Positions 25,606 to 35,967 of a DNA stretch of 64,000 nt are shown piece by piece; within the stretch, counting starts at the first letter, position 1; each line of letters starts with the position of its first letter. The translations under genes were made by a program, and so were the position numbers. This DNA comes from Telopea speciosissima (taxonomy: Eukaryota; Streptophyta; Magnoliopsida; Proteales; Proteaceae). The notes under the pieces are model-generated. The model searched no databases, was not told the origin of the DNA, and saw only the letters and a list, made by a program, of their open reading frames with translations. The stretch spans positions 46,243,043 to 46,307,042 of the forward strand of contig NC_057926.1 in assembly GCF_018873765.1 (NCBI RefSeq). Reading direction: 5' to 3'.

Positions 25606-26474
25606 CACTTACAACAGAACTGTAGAAAAGCCACTCTCTATCATGTAGTTTATCTATCAGAAAAGCTCAAACTATATGGAACTATTATTCTTGTTAGCTA
25701 TTAAGGAGAGGGTGCCCAAGCCGTTATATGCCTTCACATTGGGCTATTTATATTCGATGTGGGATAATTGTTTTCGGGTGGAACCCCAACATTCCTACCA
25801 AGACAATCATCCCCTTGCGAGTAGAACTTTACAAGATATACAGCAGTAAAGTTAAATGATTTGGCAGGATCGTGATCCTCTACTGCCGGGCAGCCGTGTG
25901 GCCGGCGTGCGGCCTCACACAGGCAGGGCGTGAACTCCACCCGGACAGGGTGTATATGTGTTTGTGAAATGTGTTACTACTTTTGGGTGTGGGTGTGGTG
26001 CACTATGGACATGCATGTGCCATAACAGTACCTTAGAGTTGGTCGTTGAGTACATCTCTAAGAGACCATGAGAAGACCAAATCCACCAGCTCAGAAGACA
26101 TTTGTGTCTATTAGTATCAGTAGCAGTTGCAGTAGCAGAAGTTAGAATTCAGAACAAAGGAAACAGAACTGGGGAGGAAACCTTTTCCACTTTCTTCGTC
26201 AGAAGCGTTTCAGGCTCTACGAAGAATCTGAACAGGCAGAAGAGAAGATGGAAGAGCAAATGGTAACGTGAACTTAACCAACCATGGAATTCCCTGCAAG
26301 ACAATGTCATGGGAGGACAAAATTATTAGAATTTACTATAACCAATTAAGTACTTTAGTTGTCATATCGGTAAGAATCATTATTTAAGCTACCTCATGAT
26401 ACAAATATAAGTATGTTGAAGGCCTTCGATATCCCTAGTACATTTTGGAGGAAGGTTAAGGGACCAGATTAGAG

Positions 26475-26640
26475 GGTCGGTCTTGGTGCAATGGTAAAGA
26501 TTGCTCCATTGTGATCAAGTGGTCACGGGTTCGAGTCTAGAAACAGCTAGCCTCTCTGCGAAGGGGTAAGACTGTGTCCATTATGACCCCCCACAGACCC
26601 CGTAATGGCGAGAGTCTTGTGCAACGGTTGGTCTCATATT
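26475..26640 (+). mobile_element. Au-like tRNA-derived SINE
   Basis: GGTCTTGGTGCAATGGTAAAG carries an A-box-like core, and GTCACGGGTTCGAGTCTAG holds a canonical B box (GGTTCGAGTC). The body AACAGCTAGCCTCTCTGCGAAGGGGTAAGACTGTGT and CAGACCCCGTAATGGCG follows the Au SINE family found across flowering plants. Block B lacks it at the matching place, so it inserted after that duplication or was lost there. Confidence 0.85.
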
Positions 26641-26869
26641 GAAATTGAATTTGGTAGTTCATCTCAATCATATAACCTACTATACATTTCTTTTCAACCT
26701 ATCAAAGATCATAAAATTTTGTAATTTCTTATTTAAAATTAAGGAAAATGATCTCTGCCAAGTTGCACAGAGTCTCTTTCAAGACATAGGAGCATGCAAA
26801 ATGATAGCTTCGCCCCTGAAATGAAAAAAATCTCACTCATGTTAATATCCTTGGACGCTCTCTCATTGG

Positions 26870-26998
26870 CAAGTACTTGACGCGGTCAAGTGTGCATCGT
26901 GCGGCTGGGCACCATCCATGTGTGCATGATAGGGCCCACTGTGAGCACATGAGCGGTGCCCAGCCGCACGATGCGCACTTGACCGCGTCAAGTACTTG
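26870..26998. repeat. Near-perfect foldback, 44-bp arms
   Basis: Arms 26870-26913 (starting CAAGTACTTGACGCGGTCAA) and 26955-26998 are reverse complements with one mismatch in 44 bases. The 41-base loop has further inner complementarity (CATGTG and CACATG). It is GC-rich relative to its surroundings. It would form a strong hairpin if transcribed. Confidence 0.95.
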
Positions 26999-28000
26999 AC
27001 GTGATAATTTTCCGGCACCTGCGCTAGTGCAAGGACCATGCAGCTTGACAGTGATCTTCTGTCTTTAAAATTATGGCAAAAGGTTGTATACACGGTCGTG
27101 TACGTACACAGTTCTGCGGTAGAACCTGCCTTCAACTATTGGATGGGGGAGAGAAAAGGATGTGTAATTACACTCCTACCCCCACCTTCATCTAACGGTT
27201 GTAACACATGGCTGTGCATAAAAGACTGGGTCATAAAATTATTTTTTTGTTGTACGCTCTCACATGAAAGGGTTGTTCATTGATATTCCAAATGCAAGTG
27301 CTGATTGAACCGCACCCTTCAATGGTCAGTATATTAATTGGGAAAAAGGGGTCGGTGGGGGAGTGTGGGCGTGTGGCTCCTGTGTCTAGACACAGACCCT
27401 CATGAAATAACCGCCTCACCCCCAAGAAAGGCAGAAATCTCGCCCCTATTGATGCTTGGCATTGGGGCCACACTAAACTCTCCCCCATAATAATAAATTG
27501 GGATTTTTGGGAGAGGGTTGGGTATGCCATCAACTTTCCGTAAGCTAGCAGAGCCAGCATACACCAATCACAGAGCTGGACTCAGGAGGACAAAGAAGTC
27601 TTTTTCAAAGGAAGAGGAGAGAGGATGACATATGTTGGCTGGGCACCCTCCCCTAATTATAAATTTGGTTTCGGTGGCCATTTCAGTCAATGACATATAT
27701 GAAAATTTTGGATATAAATTTGGTACAAGTGGCCATTGTGGGATGTGGGCTTCTTTAAAAAGCCCATTAACTACGAACAATTTCATGGAGTATGACTATG
27801 GCCACGGACCATATTGGTCCTTATAGGCACACATTTGAGAAGATTGATCCGCCTTGGACTCAACGCAGTCCCTACATTTCAGTTTTTTGTTGGGACCAAC
27901 CGGGCAACGTTCTCCTTCCATAAATAAAATTTGGGAAAAAAAATGTTGTCTGGTCGTGTGGTTTCTACACTCAGACACAAGAGCGTGCAAAATTATCATT

Positions 28001-29104
28001 CAATCCCAATGAACTCAAAAATCTCATCTAGACAAATGTCCTTGCGCATTCTCATTGGCCCCCATCACGCCCCATGCTAGTGCACAGACCATGTAGTCAT
28101 CTCTTGCCCATAAAATTTAAAGGGAAAAAAGACTCGGTCCAGTGAGTCCATACACATTACCGGGCGAAATGATTACCCCTCCCCCATGAAAGTCGGTGTT
28201 CCTAGACAGAAAACTCTTCCCCTTCAAATATCATCCAAGTCTCTAGATATAACTACCTAAAACAGTTTCTCTTAAATAATCTAGAGAAAACTACCTCTCT
28301 CATCGTAGAAAAAACATTTTGATAACTAAATGTCATTTTGAAAAATTTTGTTGCTACACTAATGAGTGTAGCAGGAATGTTCCTGCTACCCTAGTGACAG
28401 CCAAGGAAATGGAGAGGATATTTATGAACCCAAGGAGAAGTGAATTATTGCATTTCCTTGTCTGCCAATAGGGTAGCAGGAACATTCTTGCTACAAGTGT
28501 AGCAGCAAATTTTTTCCCTGTTAAACCATTTCCTCCATTCATCAGACACTAGACCAAGGGGATGGATGAAATTAAGGTCCTCTACCATGTTATCCACGAA
28601 AGCATATGCCACACGGCCAACCATGATAGAAACTGAGTAAGATAGATCAGTACACTCGGTAGAGATCAGCTCGGTCCCCACATGGGGATCCACCGTCTAT
28701 AGAGTCTTGCACCCCATGGACCATAGAGAATGGTTCATCTGCACGTATGTGTAGGTGAACGTATATGTGAGAGGTAAGCACTTGTCCTTTTTGTTTCCTT
28801 CCTTTGTAATTAAATGTCAAAAATAGGACAGGTGGTTACCTCTCATACATACATGCAGAGGAACTAGACTCGGATAGTTGGACGACAATGGATCCCCATG
28901 TGGAGACCGTCCCCACTTGGGGAGAGGATCTGGACATACACTCCCCTCCCACCATCTTCTCTCTTTTCTCCAGTTTTATGAGAAGGTAGGCCTTCGCCCA
29001 GTTATATCTTTTCAAAATGGATAGACATTGGACTGTATGTATATCAATTGGGCTCAACTCTGTGTGTGTGTTGGGGTGGGGGGGGGTAACAAGGATGCGT
29101 TGGG
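28001..29104. other. Intergenic repeat-derived DNA
   Basis: No gene. Contains words related to neighbouring repeats (CATTCTCATTGGCCCCCATC resembles 26860). There is also a local pair of near-identical phrases, GTGTAGCAGGAATGTTCCTGCTACCCTAG (28366) and its inverse GGGTAGCAGGAACATTCTTGCTACAAGTGTAGCAG (28471), which suggest a small inverted repeat element of ~140 bp. Confidence 0.5.
28366..28505. repeat. Inverted repeat element (~140 bp)
   Basis: GCTACACTAATGAGTGTAGC and AGGAATGTTCCTGCTACCCT near 28352-28393 face GGGTAGCAGGAACATTCTTG and CTACAAGTGTAGCAGC near 28471-28505. The termini are imperfect inverted repeats around TGTAGCAGGAA. The small size and lack of coding suggest a MITE or foldback. 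Confidence 0.55.
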
Positions 29105-29224
29105 CTCCTTTGTAGCACGACACAGTGTGTATTGTACATCCAGCGACCCTGTGTGCTCGGGCACACAGCCCAACACAGTGGCAGTCGGATGGTGCGTTAC
29201 ACACTGTCGCGCTACAGAGGACTC
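29105..29224. repeat. Foldback repeat, ~27-bp arms
   Basis: CTCCTTTGTAGCACGACACA and the reverse complement of the right end (GTCCTCTGTAGCGCGACAGT) form imperfect inverted arms. The interior has a second dyad, GTGTGCTCGGGCACAC. Similar in design to the foldbacks at 26870, 32582, 41800, 54829 and 62766. Confidence 0.65.
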
Positions 29225-29239
29225 GAATCCTAACAAGGA

Positions 29240-29841
29240 TGTAGGGGATCATTAATCATCAATAAAGAAAAAGGGTGTTCATATAAGAAGAGAAGAGAAG
29301 AGACATGATCATCAAACTACTAAACTGTAAAGAAAAAGAGGTGAGATTAAATGGCAAACCTGGCATAGATGTGTTTCTTAATTAGGTGAATTGAAGCCTT
29401 CTTCTGTTCTATCTCATCCTCTGATCACTTATATATCTCTGCTTCCACTCTGCAATTAAACATACGCAGAGAACCCCATTCAGACTCATCACCTTTTGTA
29501 TCCCAAGCACATATAATTAACAGATGATCAGTTTCACACGCAAGAGGGAGGAGGGATCAAGGAGGGAGAAAGAAACAGATTTCTTAGCTACAAAGGAATG
29601 AAAGAAAATAAGAGAAGCTAGCGTACCACCTAAAGAAAAGCTAGCATTACTGATGAATCAATCAGGCTCTGATTTTTATGAAACTAAACGTACAATAATT
29701 ATCCCTCTTTTTCTTATCCACTTTTATGTGTCTATCACCTCAAAAGAAAGCTAAATTCAAAAAGCATAGAGAGACTGAACCCCTGGGTTCTCCATTCTTC
29801 CATCTTTCAATGCAAACAAACTCTCTCTCTCTCTCTCTCTC
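29240..29841. repeat. Upstream block shared with 44690-45430
   Basis: AAAAAGGGTGTTCATATAAG, ATGATCATCAAACTACTAAA, TTAAACATACGCAGAGAA, CCCAAGCACATATAAT and AAAGCTAGCATTACTGAT occur here and in the same order at 44700-45095. Both copies end with a CT microsatellite. The block lies about 3 kb upstream of helicase copy 1 and about 1.4 kb upstream of copy 2. It is therefore part of the segmental duplication and may include ancestral promoter sequence. I see no coding exon. Confidence 0.75.
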
Positions 29842-29852
29842 GATTGGATGCA

Positions 29853-30031
29853 CCATACCGTACTGAGTACGTGTACCGAACAATACCGAATAGAGTTGGT
29901 AAAGTATCGGCATGAGATACTTGTATTGATTGGTATTTGGTATGGTATCAGTATGAGGCATATAAGAAGTGTATCATACCAATACCATATCGAATATCGA
30001 ATATCATATACCGTACCGATTGACACCCTTA
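29853..30031. mobile_element. Fragment of a hAT-like MITE
   Basis: The right end reads CCGTACCGATTGACACCCTTA, the usual ...TTGACACCCYTA terminus of plant hAT MITEs. The body is rich in the subterminal words ATACCG and CGGTAT. The left end does not show the matching TAGGGGTGTCAA, so that side is truncated next to the CT microsatellite. Confidence 0.6.
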
Positions 30032-30523
30032 AAGCGTTTCCTATAACTTCTCACATATGATTTTTTGTTTCTTTCTCCTAAAAGAATGAACAAAAAATAC
30101 TGGGTATAAGGAACAATGGGGATATTATCGATCATTTATAAATAGGGCCGATAGATATTGACAGTCATTGACGATTGTACGCTTGGTGTAGAAAAACTTT
30201 TCCCTTAAATATTGGGAGTGTCTGAATGACACCTATATGAATGTATTAAGAACTTGACTCCTTTTAAATGCTCTTTATCTTATTCTTCAAAGTTTTTTAA
30301 GTTAACGGCATAACAGAATTTGGGGATAGTTTTCACCGAGAGCTATATAAGTTGTGCATGTGAGAGGAACTATGTAAGCTGTGCATGTGAGAGGGTTGAA
30401 GGTAAAGGGTCTATGACTGTTCCACTAACACTCGGGCAAGGCGTTTGGACAGGGGTAAGGTGGACATTGCGCACAGCACTGTATCTGGGCAACACAATCC
30501 TGCCAGGCAGCTTGACAGGAAAA
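30032..30523. other. Intergenic DNA with repeat fragments
   Basis: No gene. 30320-30420 resembles the interior of the Tourist-like MITE at 1360 (AGCTGTGCATGTGAGAGGG, GGTCTATGACTGTT). 30430-30530 is GC-rich (GGGCAAGGCG, GACAGGGGTAAGGTGG) and resembles foldback interiors such as the one at 54900. Confidence 0.5.
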
Positions 30524-31008
30524 TATCCAAATTGGAAGAGGAAATCCACCAGCTCAGAATTTTAGGCTCTCCCCGTGTCAACCAGTAACAAAAATGAAAA
30601 AACAAAGGAAACAGACCTGGGGAGGATAAAGGTCTTTACCACTTCCTCGTCAGTCGAGTTTAAGGCTCTACCAAGAATCTGAAGAGGCAGAAGAGAAGAG
30701 GGAAGAGCGAATGGTAACGTCAACTTAAACCAACCATGGAATGCCTCTGCACGGACATGCGATGACGAATTTATTAGAATTTAAACATGAAACTTTGTAC
30801 CAAACAAACAAAAATAAACACGAAACTATTCCACCTGTACGGCTGCACTTTTTGGAAAGACCAATATCTTTGGTTGCCATATCGGTAAGAATCATTATTT
30901 AAAGCCTACCTCATGAACCAAATAATATTAGTGTTGGTGAAAGCTTATAGCCTATCCGTATTCGTATTCGTTTAGTTTTCAGACGAATTCATCATGCATG
31001 TATTTATT

Positions 31009-31184
31009 ATATTTTTTTTTTTTTGGTTATTGGGAGCTTTACATATATAGTTGATCGAAGGTGGGGGGGGATCGAATCAGGAGGGGATAAGATACCAGCC
31101 AAGAAACTCGAACTCGAGACCTCTTGGTGAGCATGGATATGAAGCGCACCACGGCTCACCAACTAAGCTAAGCAGTTGTTGGTA
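31009..31184 (-). mobile_element. tRNA-derived SINE with 12-bp target duplication
   Basis: On the minus strand the element begins CCAACAACTGCTTAGCTTAG (A box TTAGCTTAGTTGG), has a B box GAGTTCGAGTTTC, and ends in an A tail (the T run at 31009-31024). It is flanked by CATGTATTTATT at 30997-31008 and again at 31185-31196, an exact 12-bp target-site duplication. It interrupts block B. Confidence 0.9.
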
Positions 31185-31374
31185 CATGTATTTATTTTCC
31201 CTTATTGTTTAAGAGTTCATCACTTGTTAACCACGAAAACAATAAAAAAATTCATCACTTCAATAGCAAGAATGACTCGTATGTGTTAAACCAAATCCAA
31301 TTGACACCAAACCATAGTTGTTTAAAATTATTTGATTTCTTTATTATGTAACAAAAGATTTCATCTATGGAAAT

Positions 31375-31695
31375 TATGATTTTAAGAATCGGGAATCGGA
31401 TCTATTAATCGGCATATTCCATTTGAAATTGGCTTGACACCGATCCCAATTTCCACTGTTTGTAATCGTTGCATCTTGAATTGGAATCAGGTTGGCCAAA
31501 TCAGAACCGAATCAGCCGATTCCTAGTCTTTTTTTTTTTGTAATCCATCTTAAATCGGGTTGATTCTCAATTCCTGAATCGATTCAACTTTTACCATAAA
31601 ATAGCTTAAATTTTCGATTCTTAAACCGATTCAGCCTGAACCAGATCGAAATCCTCTCTGACAAATTCCATTCCCGATTCCAAGTATTAAAAGCT
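31375..31695. mobile_element. MITE-like element rich in GAATCGG
   Basis: Ends TTTTAAGAATCGGGAATCGG and, inverted, TTTTAATACTTGGAATCGGG are similar. The interior has repeated GATTC/GAATC words on both strands, a common feature of non-autonomous DNA transposons with subterminal repeats. No target duplication was identified. Confidence 0.5.
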
Positions 31696-32245
31696 TGATA
31701 TAGAGATCCACTTCCGGAAGGATTTTTGAACTTTTTCTTATGCCATAATTTTTTGTCCTTCGAAATTACTTACAGCTGCCTTTTCAAGGTACCAAAGATC
31801 ATAAAAATTGTATTTTCTTAGTTAAAATTAAGGAAAAAGAACGCATGGTCACGATGATTTTGTGCCAAACATAGGAACAGGCTAAATTACCACTCCACCC
31901 TGCCCCTGAAGTAAAAAATGGACTGATATGAAATTTTTGGATATAAATTTGGTTTTAGTGGCCATTGTGGGATGTGGGCTTCTTTAAGAAGCCCATGAAC
32001 TACGAACAGTTTCAATACAACCCATACATTTCAAGTTTTTTATTGGACCGGGGGACCATCTAATGGGTTCAGCCAAACTGAATACCATATATAACAACTT
32101 TAATGCCACATTGCAAACTTCTAATGGGCTTGGGTGGGTCCATGTTGTAAAGGATCCCAAATCTATTTCACTCATCAAATTTTAGCAAAACAAGTAGCAA
32201 ATTGATTTATAAGTTTGGGCCTCTATTAGTATTACACATGATTAA

Positions 32246-32316
32246 GCGCATCTGGTGTAGTGGTATCATAGTACCCTCCCACGGTACTGACCAGGGTTCG
32301 ATTCCCTGGATGCGCA
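32246..32316 (+). tRNA. tRNA-Gly (CCC anticodon)
   Basis: GCGCATC pairs perfectly with GATGCGC (acceptor stem), discriminator A at 32316. The anticodon stem GTACC/GGTAC encloses the loop CTCCCAC with anticodon CCC. The T arm is CCAGG-GTTCGAT-TCCCTGG. The A box (TGGTGTAGTGG) and B box (GGTTCGATTCC) are intact. A T run (ATTTTTAA) follows near 32330 as a Pol III terminator. 71 bases, no intron, no mismatch in the acceptor or T stems, so probably functional. Confidence 0.95.
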
Positions 32317-32581
32317 TTTCCAAACTCTTATTTTTAACTATCCAACAAAAAAAAAAAAAATCTTTTTGGACGGTGACCAAGAACATGTTCTTAGATTTTT
32401 ATTTTCTTACTGCAGTGGTCACCGTCAGATGCACTCATGCACATCTAAGCAATGTCTTTGTTTTCACTCAATAAGGCCTTTTGTTTAGGTGTGTCTGGGC
32501 ATGAAAAAGTTGAAAAATAGCCAAAAGTTTCAACATATTAGAGAATGGCTTACCATAAAATTCCTTTCCCCATCACACATG

Positions 32582-32680
32582 CCGCAGTGCAAGCTGTGCC
32601 CAGGCACATGGGTTTGCCACTCAGGGGGGTAGGGTGGTCATTGCGCCCACTCCCATGTGCTTGGGCGTAGCCTGTGTTGC
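32582..32680. repeat. Foldback repeat, ~30-bp arms
   Basis: Left GTGCCCAGGCACATGGG and right CCCATGTGCTTGGGCGTAGC are imperfect inverted arms around a G-rich centre (GGGGGGGTAGGGTGG). Confidence 0.6.
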
Positions 32681-32814
32681 GACACAGAAAACAGCACCCC
32701 ATTGCTATATATAAGGGAAAGGAGAAAGTTTTCCTAAACCCATAGTATAGGATTTAGTCACCATCCTAGGGTCCTAAAACATCTCCCCCCCCCCCCCCCC
32801 TTCTCCCTAAGTAA

Positions 32815-33276
32815 TGTTGTTGGTGAAGCCTGATTTGATCAAAAAAGTGCAGTTGAGACCTTCGGAGGGCCGTTTCGGCCTCGAAACGACCTCGGAATGC
32901 CAAAAAATGGCGGGGCTCCACGTCTAAGGCTTGGAGTTGTGTTGGGCTTGTCGAGATCTTCGAAATGAGTACTTTTGAGCCATGTGTTATGTTTTGGTCC
33001 GGCTTAGGTTTTTTGGCATTTTTTGGACTAGGGGCATTTGTGTACTTTCTGGGGTTAGGGTTTTCTTATATATTGTTTTTATCTCTTTGAGATAGGGATA
33101 TGGAGGTTTGTAACATTTTCAGAGAAAATAATGAAACCTATTCTATTGCTCTGTCGTGGACATAGCTTCCATCTTGGAGGTAAACCACGTAAATCTCTGT
33201 GTTGTGTGTTGTGTGTGCTCTCTCTATTTTCGTTTTTCTTCTGCAAATCGTCATTTTGGGCGTTGTTTTCTTAACA
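32815..33276 (+). mobile_element. Copia-type LTR, copy 1 (~462 bp)
   Basis: Begins TGTTGTTGGTGAAGCC and ends TTTTCTTAACA. Includes TTTTGAGCCATGTGTTATGT, a TATATATTG promoter-like word, AATAATGAAACC (polyadenylation-like) and AACCACGTAAATCTCTGTGT. It is about 80% or more identical to 33780-34239. No Copia primer-binding site (TGGTATCAG) follows it, and no gag/pol is present. Confidence 0.8.
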
Positions 33277-33779
33277 GATGATACCTTTCCCCTATTGCAC
33301 GATATCCTCTCCCACCCATCTAAAAGTAGTGGTCAAGAGATTCCCCTTCACCGTGGCTGATGGAAAACTCGGTCCTAAGGGAAATATTAGAGACTGGCTG
33401 GGAAAAAAAAAATCCACTTCAGATAACACAAGTGAATGACCCTATTAGCATGTATTAATTCAAAGGCATTGCTTGTAATTGATTAGAAGAACAGCACGAA
33501 CAAACTAAAGTACAGCTATGACTACCAATAAAAGGAAAACCTCCATTCTTCTATAAAAATTCAAGAACATGAGAATTCTTTCATGGTGGAGATGGACATA
33601 AGCCAAGTCTAATCGCCCCTTTTAATCGAACCTTCTCAGTCAATAGATCCTTAATTGTAAAATACAGTTGGACTAAACTGAACAACGATTATATCCTTAG
33701 TGAATTTATTGATTCGTGGCAATGTCAAGAACAGTAAGAACATCTTTTAGAGCAAAATCACAAGTGGGATAAAGAGGTG
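33277..33779. other. 500-bp spacer between the two LTRs
   Basis: No primer-binding site after the first LTR. A purine-rich GTGGGATAAAGAGG lies just before the second and could be a relic polypurine tract. There is no coding domain. It is either the deleted interior of one element or unrelated DNA between two solo LTRs. Confidence 0.5.
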
Positions 33780-34239
33780 TGTTGTTGGTGAAGCTCGATT
33801 TTGGCCAGAAAGCGCGGTTGAGATCTTCGAAGGGCTTTTTCGGCCTTGAAACGACCTCGGAATGGCGAAAAATGGCAAACATCCTTGCCATTGGCAACAT
33901 GTTGTGTTGGGCTCGTCGAGATCTTTGAAATGAGTACTTTTGAGCCATATGTTATGTTTTGGTCCGACCCTGCTTTTTTGGCAATTTTGGACCAAGGGCA
34001 CTTTTGTACTTTCTGGGGTTAGTGCTTCCTATATAATGTTCTTACCTCTTTGAGATGGGGTTAAGAGGGTTCCTAACATTTCCAGAAAAATAGTGAAATC
34101 TGTTCTATTACTCGGCCGTGGATGTAGCTTCCCACCTTGGGGGTGAACCACGTAAATCTCTGTGTTGTGCGTTGTGTGTGCTTTCTCTATTTCATTTTTC
34201 TTCTGAAAATCGCCATTCTGGGTGTTGTTTTTCTTAACA
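33780..34239 (+). mobile_element. Copia-type LTR, copy 2 (~460 bp)
   Basis: Begins TGTTGTTGGTGAAGCTCG and ends TTTTTCTTAACA. It is collinear with the first LTR, including CTTTCTGGGGTTAG and CCACGTAAATCTCTGTGTTG. AGGTG precedes it and TGGTG follows, a 4-of-5 match that could be a target duplication of its own. Confidence 0.8.
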
Positions 34240-35967
34240 TGGTGGTGGTCCAACTTTAGAACAAGATTTTGGTTCAGATTTGCCTACTTTGCCTCCAGTT
34301 GTTTGATGGAGCTGGTGAAGAAAAATCTATGAACTTGAAAAAGATATGACTGTACAGCACTGGAAGAAACTGAGTTTTCCATGGTAGAAAACTGTCGTTA
34401 GTCAATTCGATTGAGACAAAATTCACTAAATTGGATAAGCCAGGGCATTGGAATAGCCACTGTCAGATGAACCATTCCAAAGCAAGCAAAGAAGTGGAAA
34501 CAAGTTCAAAAAAAATATTGGGGAAAGTACATTGAGGGCTGTTTGGGATTGCTTTGATTTATATTTAGAACAGAGATACAACACTAGCTGTGTACAACTA
34601 CTAGAAATGCAACACCAGTAGGACTCCACAAAGTAAAAAAGATATACAAAAAAATACTACAATATTTCTTTCTACCTTATCAATAGCAAAATCCTATCAA
34701 ATAGGAGATATGTATTAGAAAATGTCTGCAATAGAAGGATTTTTAGATACTTTAAGAGATTCTTCTATAAGCTAGACAAATGCATGAGCCTTCTTGAAAT
34801 GCTTAGGCATCTTGAGCCACCAACTCTTCTTATCCCTGCATTCAACGAGCACAACAGGCCCAAGCATATATCAGCAATGTTTTACATGCTAATCAAATTC
34901 AACTAAAGGAAAATCTGTAGATCCTTAATCCTCCTAAAAGGTTTAAACACAAAAATATCAAACCTAGTTCCTGAAAGCCAGTATTATATTCCTTGCCAAA
35001 AAGAGGATTATGATTTCTATTGATCTTTAAAAGAAACAACAGGAATATGGTTTCATCATCTCCTAAAACTGAAGTATTATATTTTAGTAAATGAAAATAT
35101 AAAGGGAGCTCCCAATTATATATTGTATCCTCCCTGTGTTATTGCAGATAAGATATGGAAAAGCTGACAATTTCAAAAAATTTCATTTTGTCCGAAAAAC
35201 CAAATTCCAGAACGTTGGCTGATTTTGGCCTTAGTTGCAGAGAACACCAGCATAATTTCATTGATGCATGCTAGGAAGGAAATTGATCTTCCGGTGGGTC
35301 ATACTATGTATTTGTTTAATTTACATATTTTGGAAAACATTAACAGGTCGAAGAGTCTGAGACATGAGGTCTCCAACCTCAGAACCAACATGCAATGTTT
35401 ACTGCAGATATCTTATATATCTATACCTGCAATTAAAGTAGGAGCCTTTGTTTCCAGCATGGCCCACTAGGAAGAGCTGCCAGTGGCAGCTCAGTTGGGG
35501 CCAAAATTTTGTGGACAGGTAGACTCCAAATTTCAGCCCAAATGGAGTTTGTCAAGTGGCAAAATAGATCCTTGAAAACTCAGGACTAAGGAATAAATGG
35601 TTTGTACAGCGCATTGATCTTTAGCTATTTTAACTATAGAAGATGTACCATGTGACCCAACTGAACAGGAATAAAAGCCGCAGATTATTGTCCATAAAAT
35701 AAAATCTGCAGCTCCTACTGAATAAGATGACCAGGCTACTCAGCATGATTGAGTTGGTTGCACTGACCAACCAATTTTCCAGAGAAGACCTCTCACAATA
35801 ATAGTTGCCTACAGAGGAACTAGTATTTGATGGCATAATTCAATTAAAAAAAATCATAGACACCTTAATCTACTTACTTCCCAATAATCTTTTGACAAAA
35901 TATAGATCTATGTATGAATAATAAATCAAAGTTAAATAACTCACCCATTTACTGGTGCTGATGCATT
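34240..35967. other. Intergenic DNA and 3' flank of helicase copy 2
   Basis: 34240-35590 shows no gene or clear repeat. From about 35591 on, the sequence matches the 3' flank of copy 1 (GAATAAATGGTTTGTACA at 18688 and 35591; TTAGCTATTTTAACTATA-AGATGTACCATG). Copy 2 has lost about 185 bp that in copy 1 contain the ninth exon. Confidence 0.6.

Larger units (their letters stand above)
18763..26101 (-). pseudogene. SEN1-like SF1 helicase copy 1, pseudogene
   Basis: Exons (minus): 26101-26032, 25237-24662, 23154-21776, 21689-21371, 21225-20970, 20891-20674, 19972-19608, 19415-19263 and 18845-18763, all with GT/AG ends. Motifs survive: [24 protein letters not shown] (Walker A), [46 protein letters not shown] and VALTRAR. 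The family comprises UPF1/SEN1-type ATP-dependent RNA/DNA helicases. Three lesions relative to copy 2 disable it. An 8-bp deletion in exon 1 makes TAA at 26035-26033. A 7-bp deletion in exon 3 near 22765 gives TGA at 22746-22744. One extra T in the T9 run at 20798-20790 shifts exon 6. Exon 9 ends in a good donor (CATG|GTAAGTTT), but the next exon would lie where the satellite array begins, so the 3' end is lost. Confidence 0.9.
26102..28000 (-). repeat. Duplicated 5' flank of helicase copy 1 (block A)
   Basis: 26102-26290 is a pyrimidine-rich (minus strand) leader that resembles a 5' UTR and is shared with 30560-30740 and 43340-43520. Further matches to block B include GTAAGAATCATTATTTAA (26369 and 30886), ATCAAAGATCATAAAA (26700 and 31795) and GGCCATTGTGGGATGTGGGC (27731 and 31960). 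Insertions specific to this block are the SINE at 26475 and the foldback at 26870. Confidence 0.7.
30524..32170 (-). pseudogene. Partial third copy of the helicase 5' end (block B)
   Basis: On the minus strand, GAGCCTAAAATTCTGAGCTGGTGGATTT combines the leader of copy 2 (GAGCCTAAAAT) with the exon-1 start of copy 1 (TCTGAGCTGGTGGATTT). Coding similarity then stops at about 30537, against a GC-rich foldback-like sequence. The leader at 30560-30740 matches 26110-26290, and 30886-32000 matches block A. No exon 2 or helicase domain follows, so this is a 5'-end fragment only. It shows that the locus was duplicated at least twice. Confidence 0.7.

Noticed and set aside
26475..26560. tRNA gene at the Au-like SINE head
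   Set aside because: Only A and B boxes are kept; no cloverleaf can be drawn and the body continues as a SINE.
29740..30060. Overlapping frames rich in RYRI/SVRY on both strands
   Set aside because: They are translations of the ATACCG-rich hAT-like MITE fragment.
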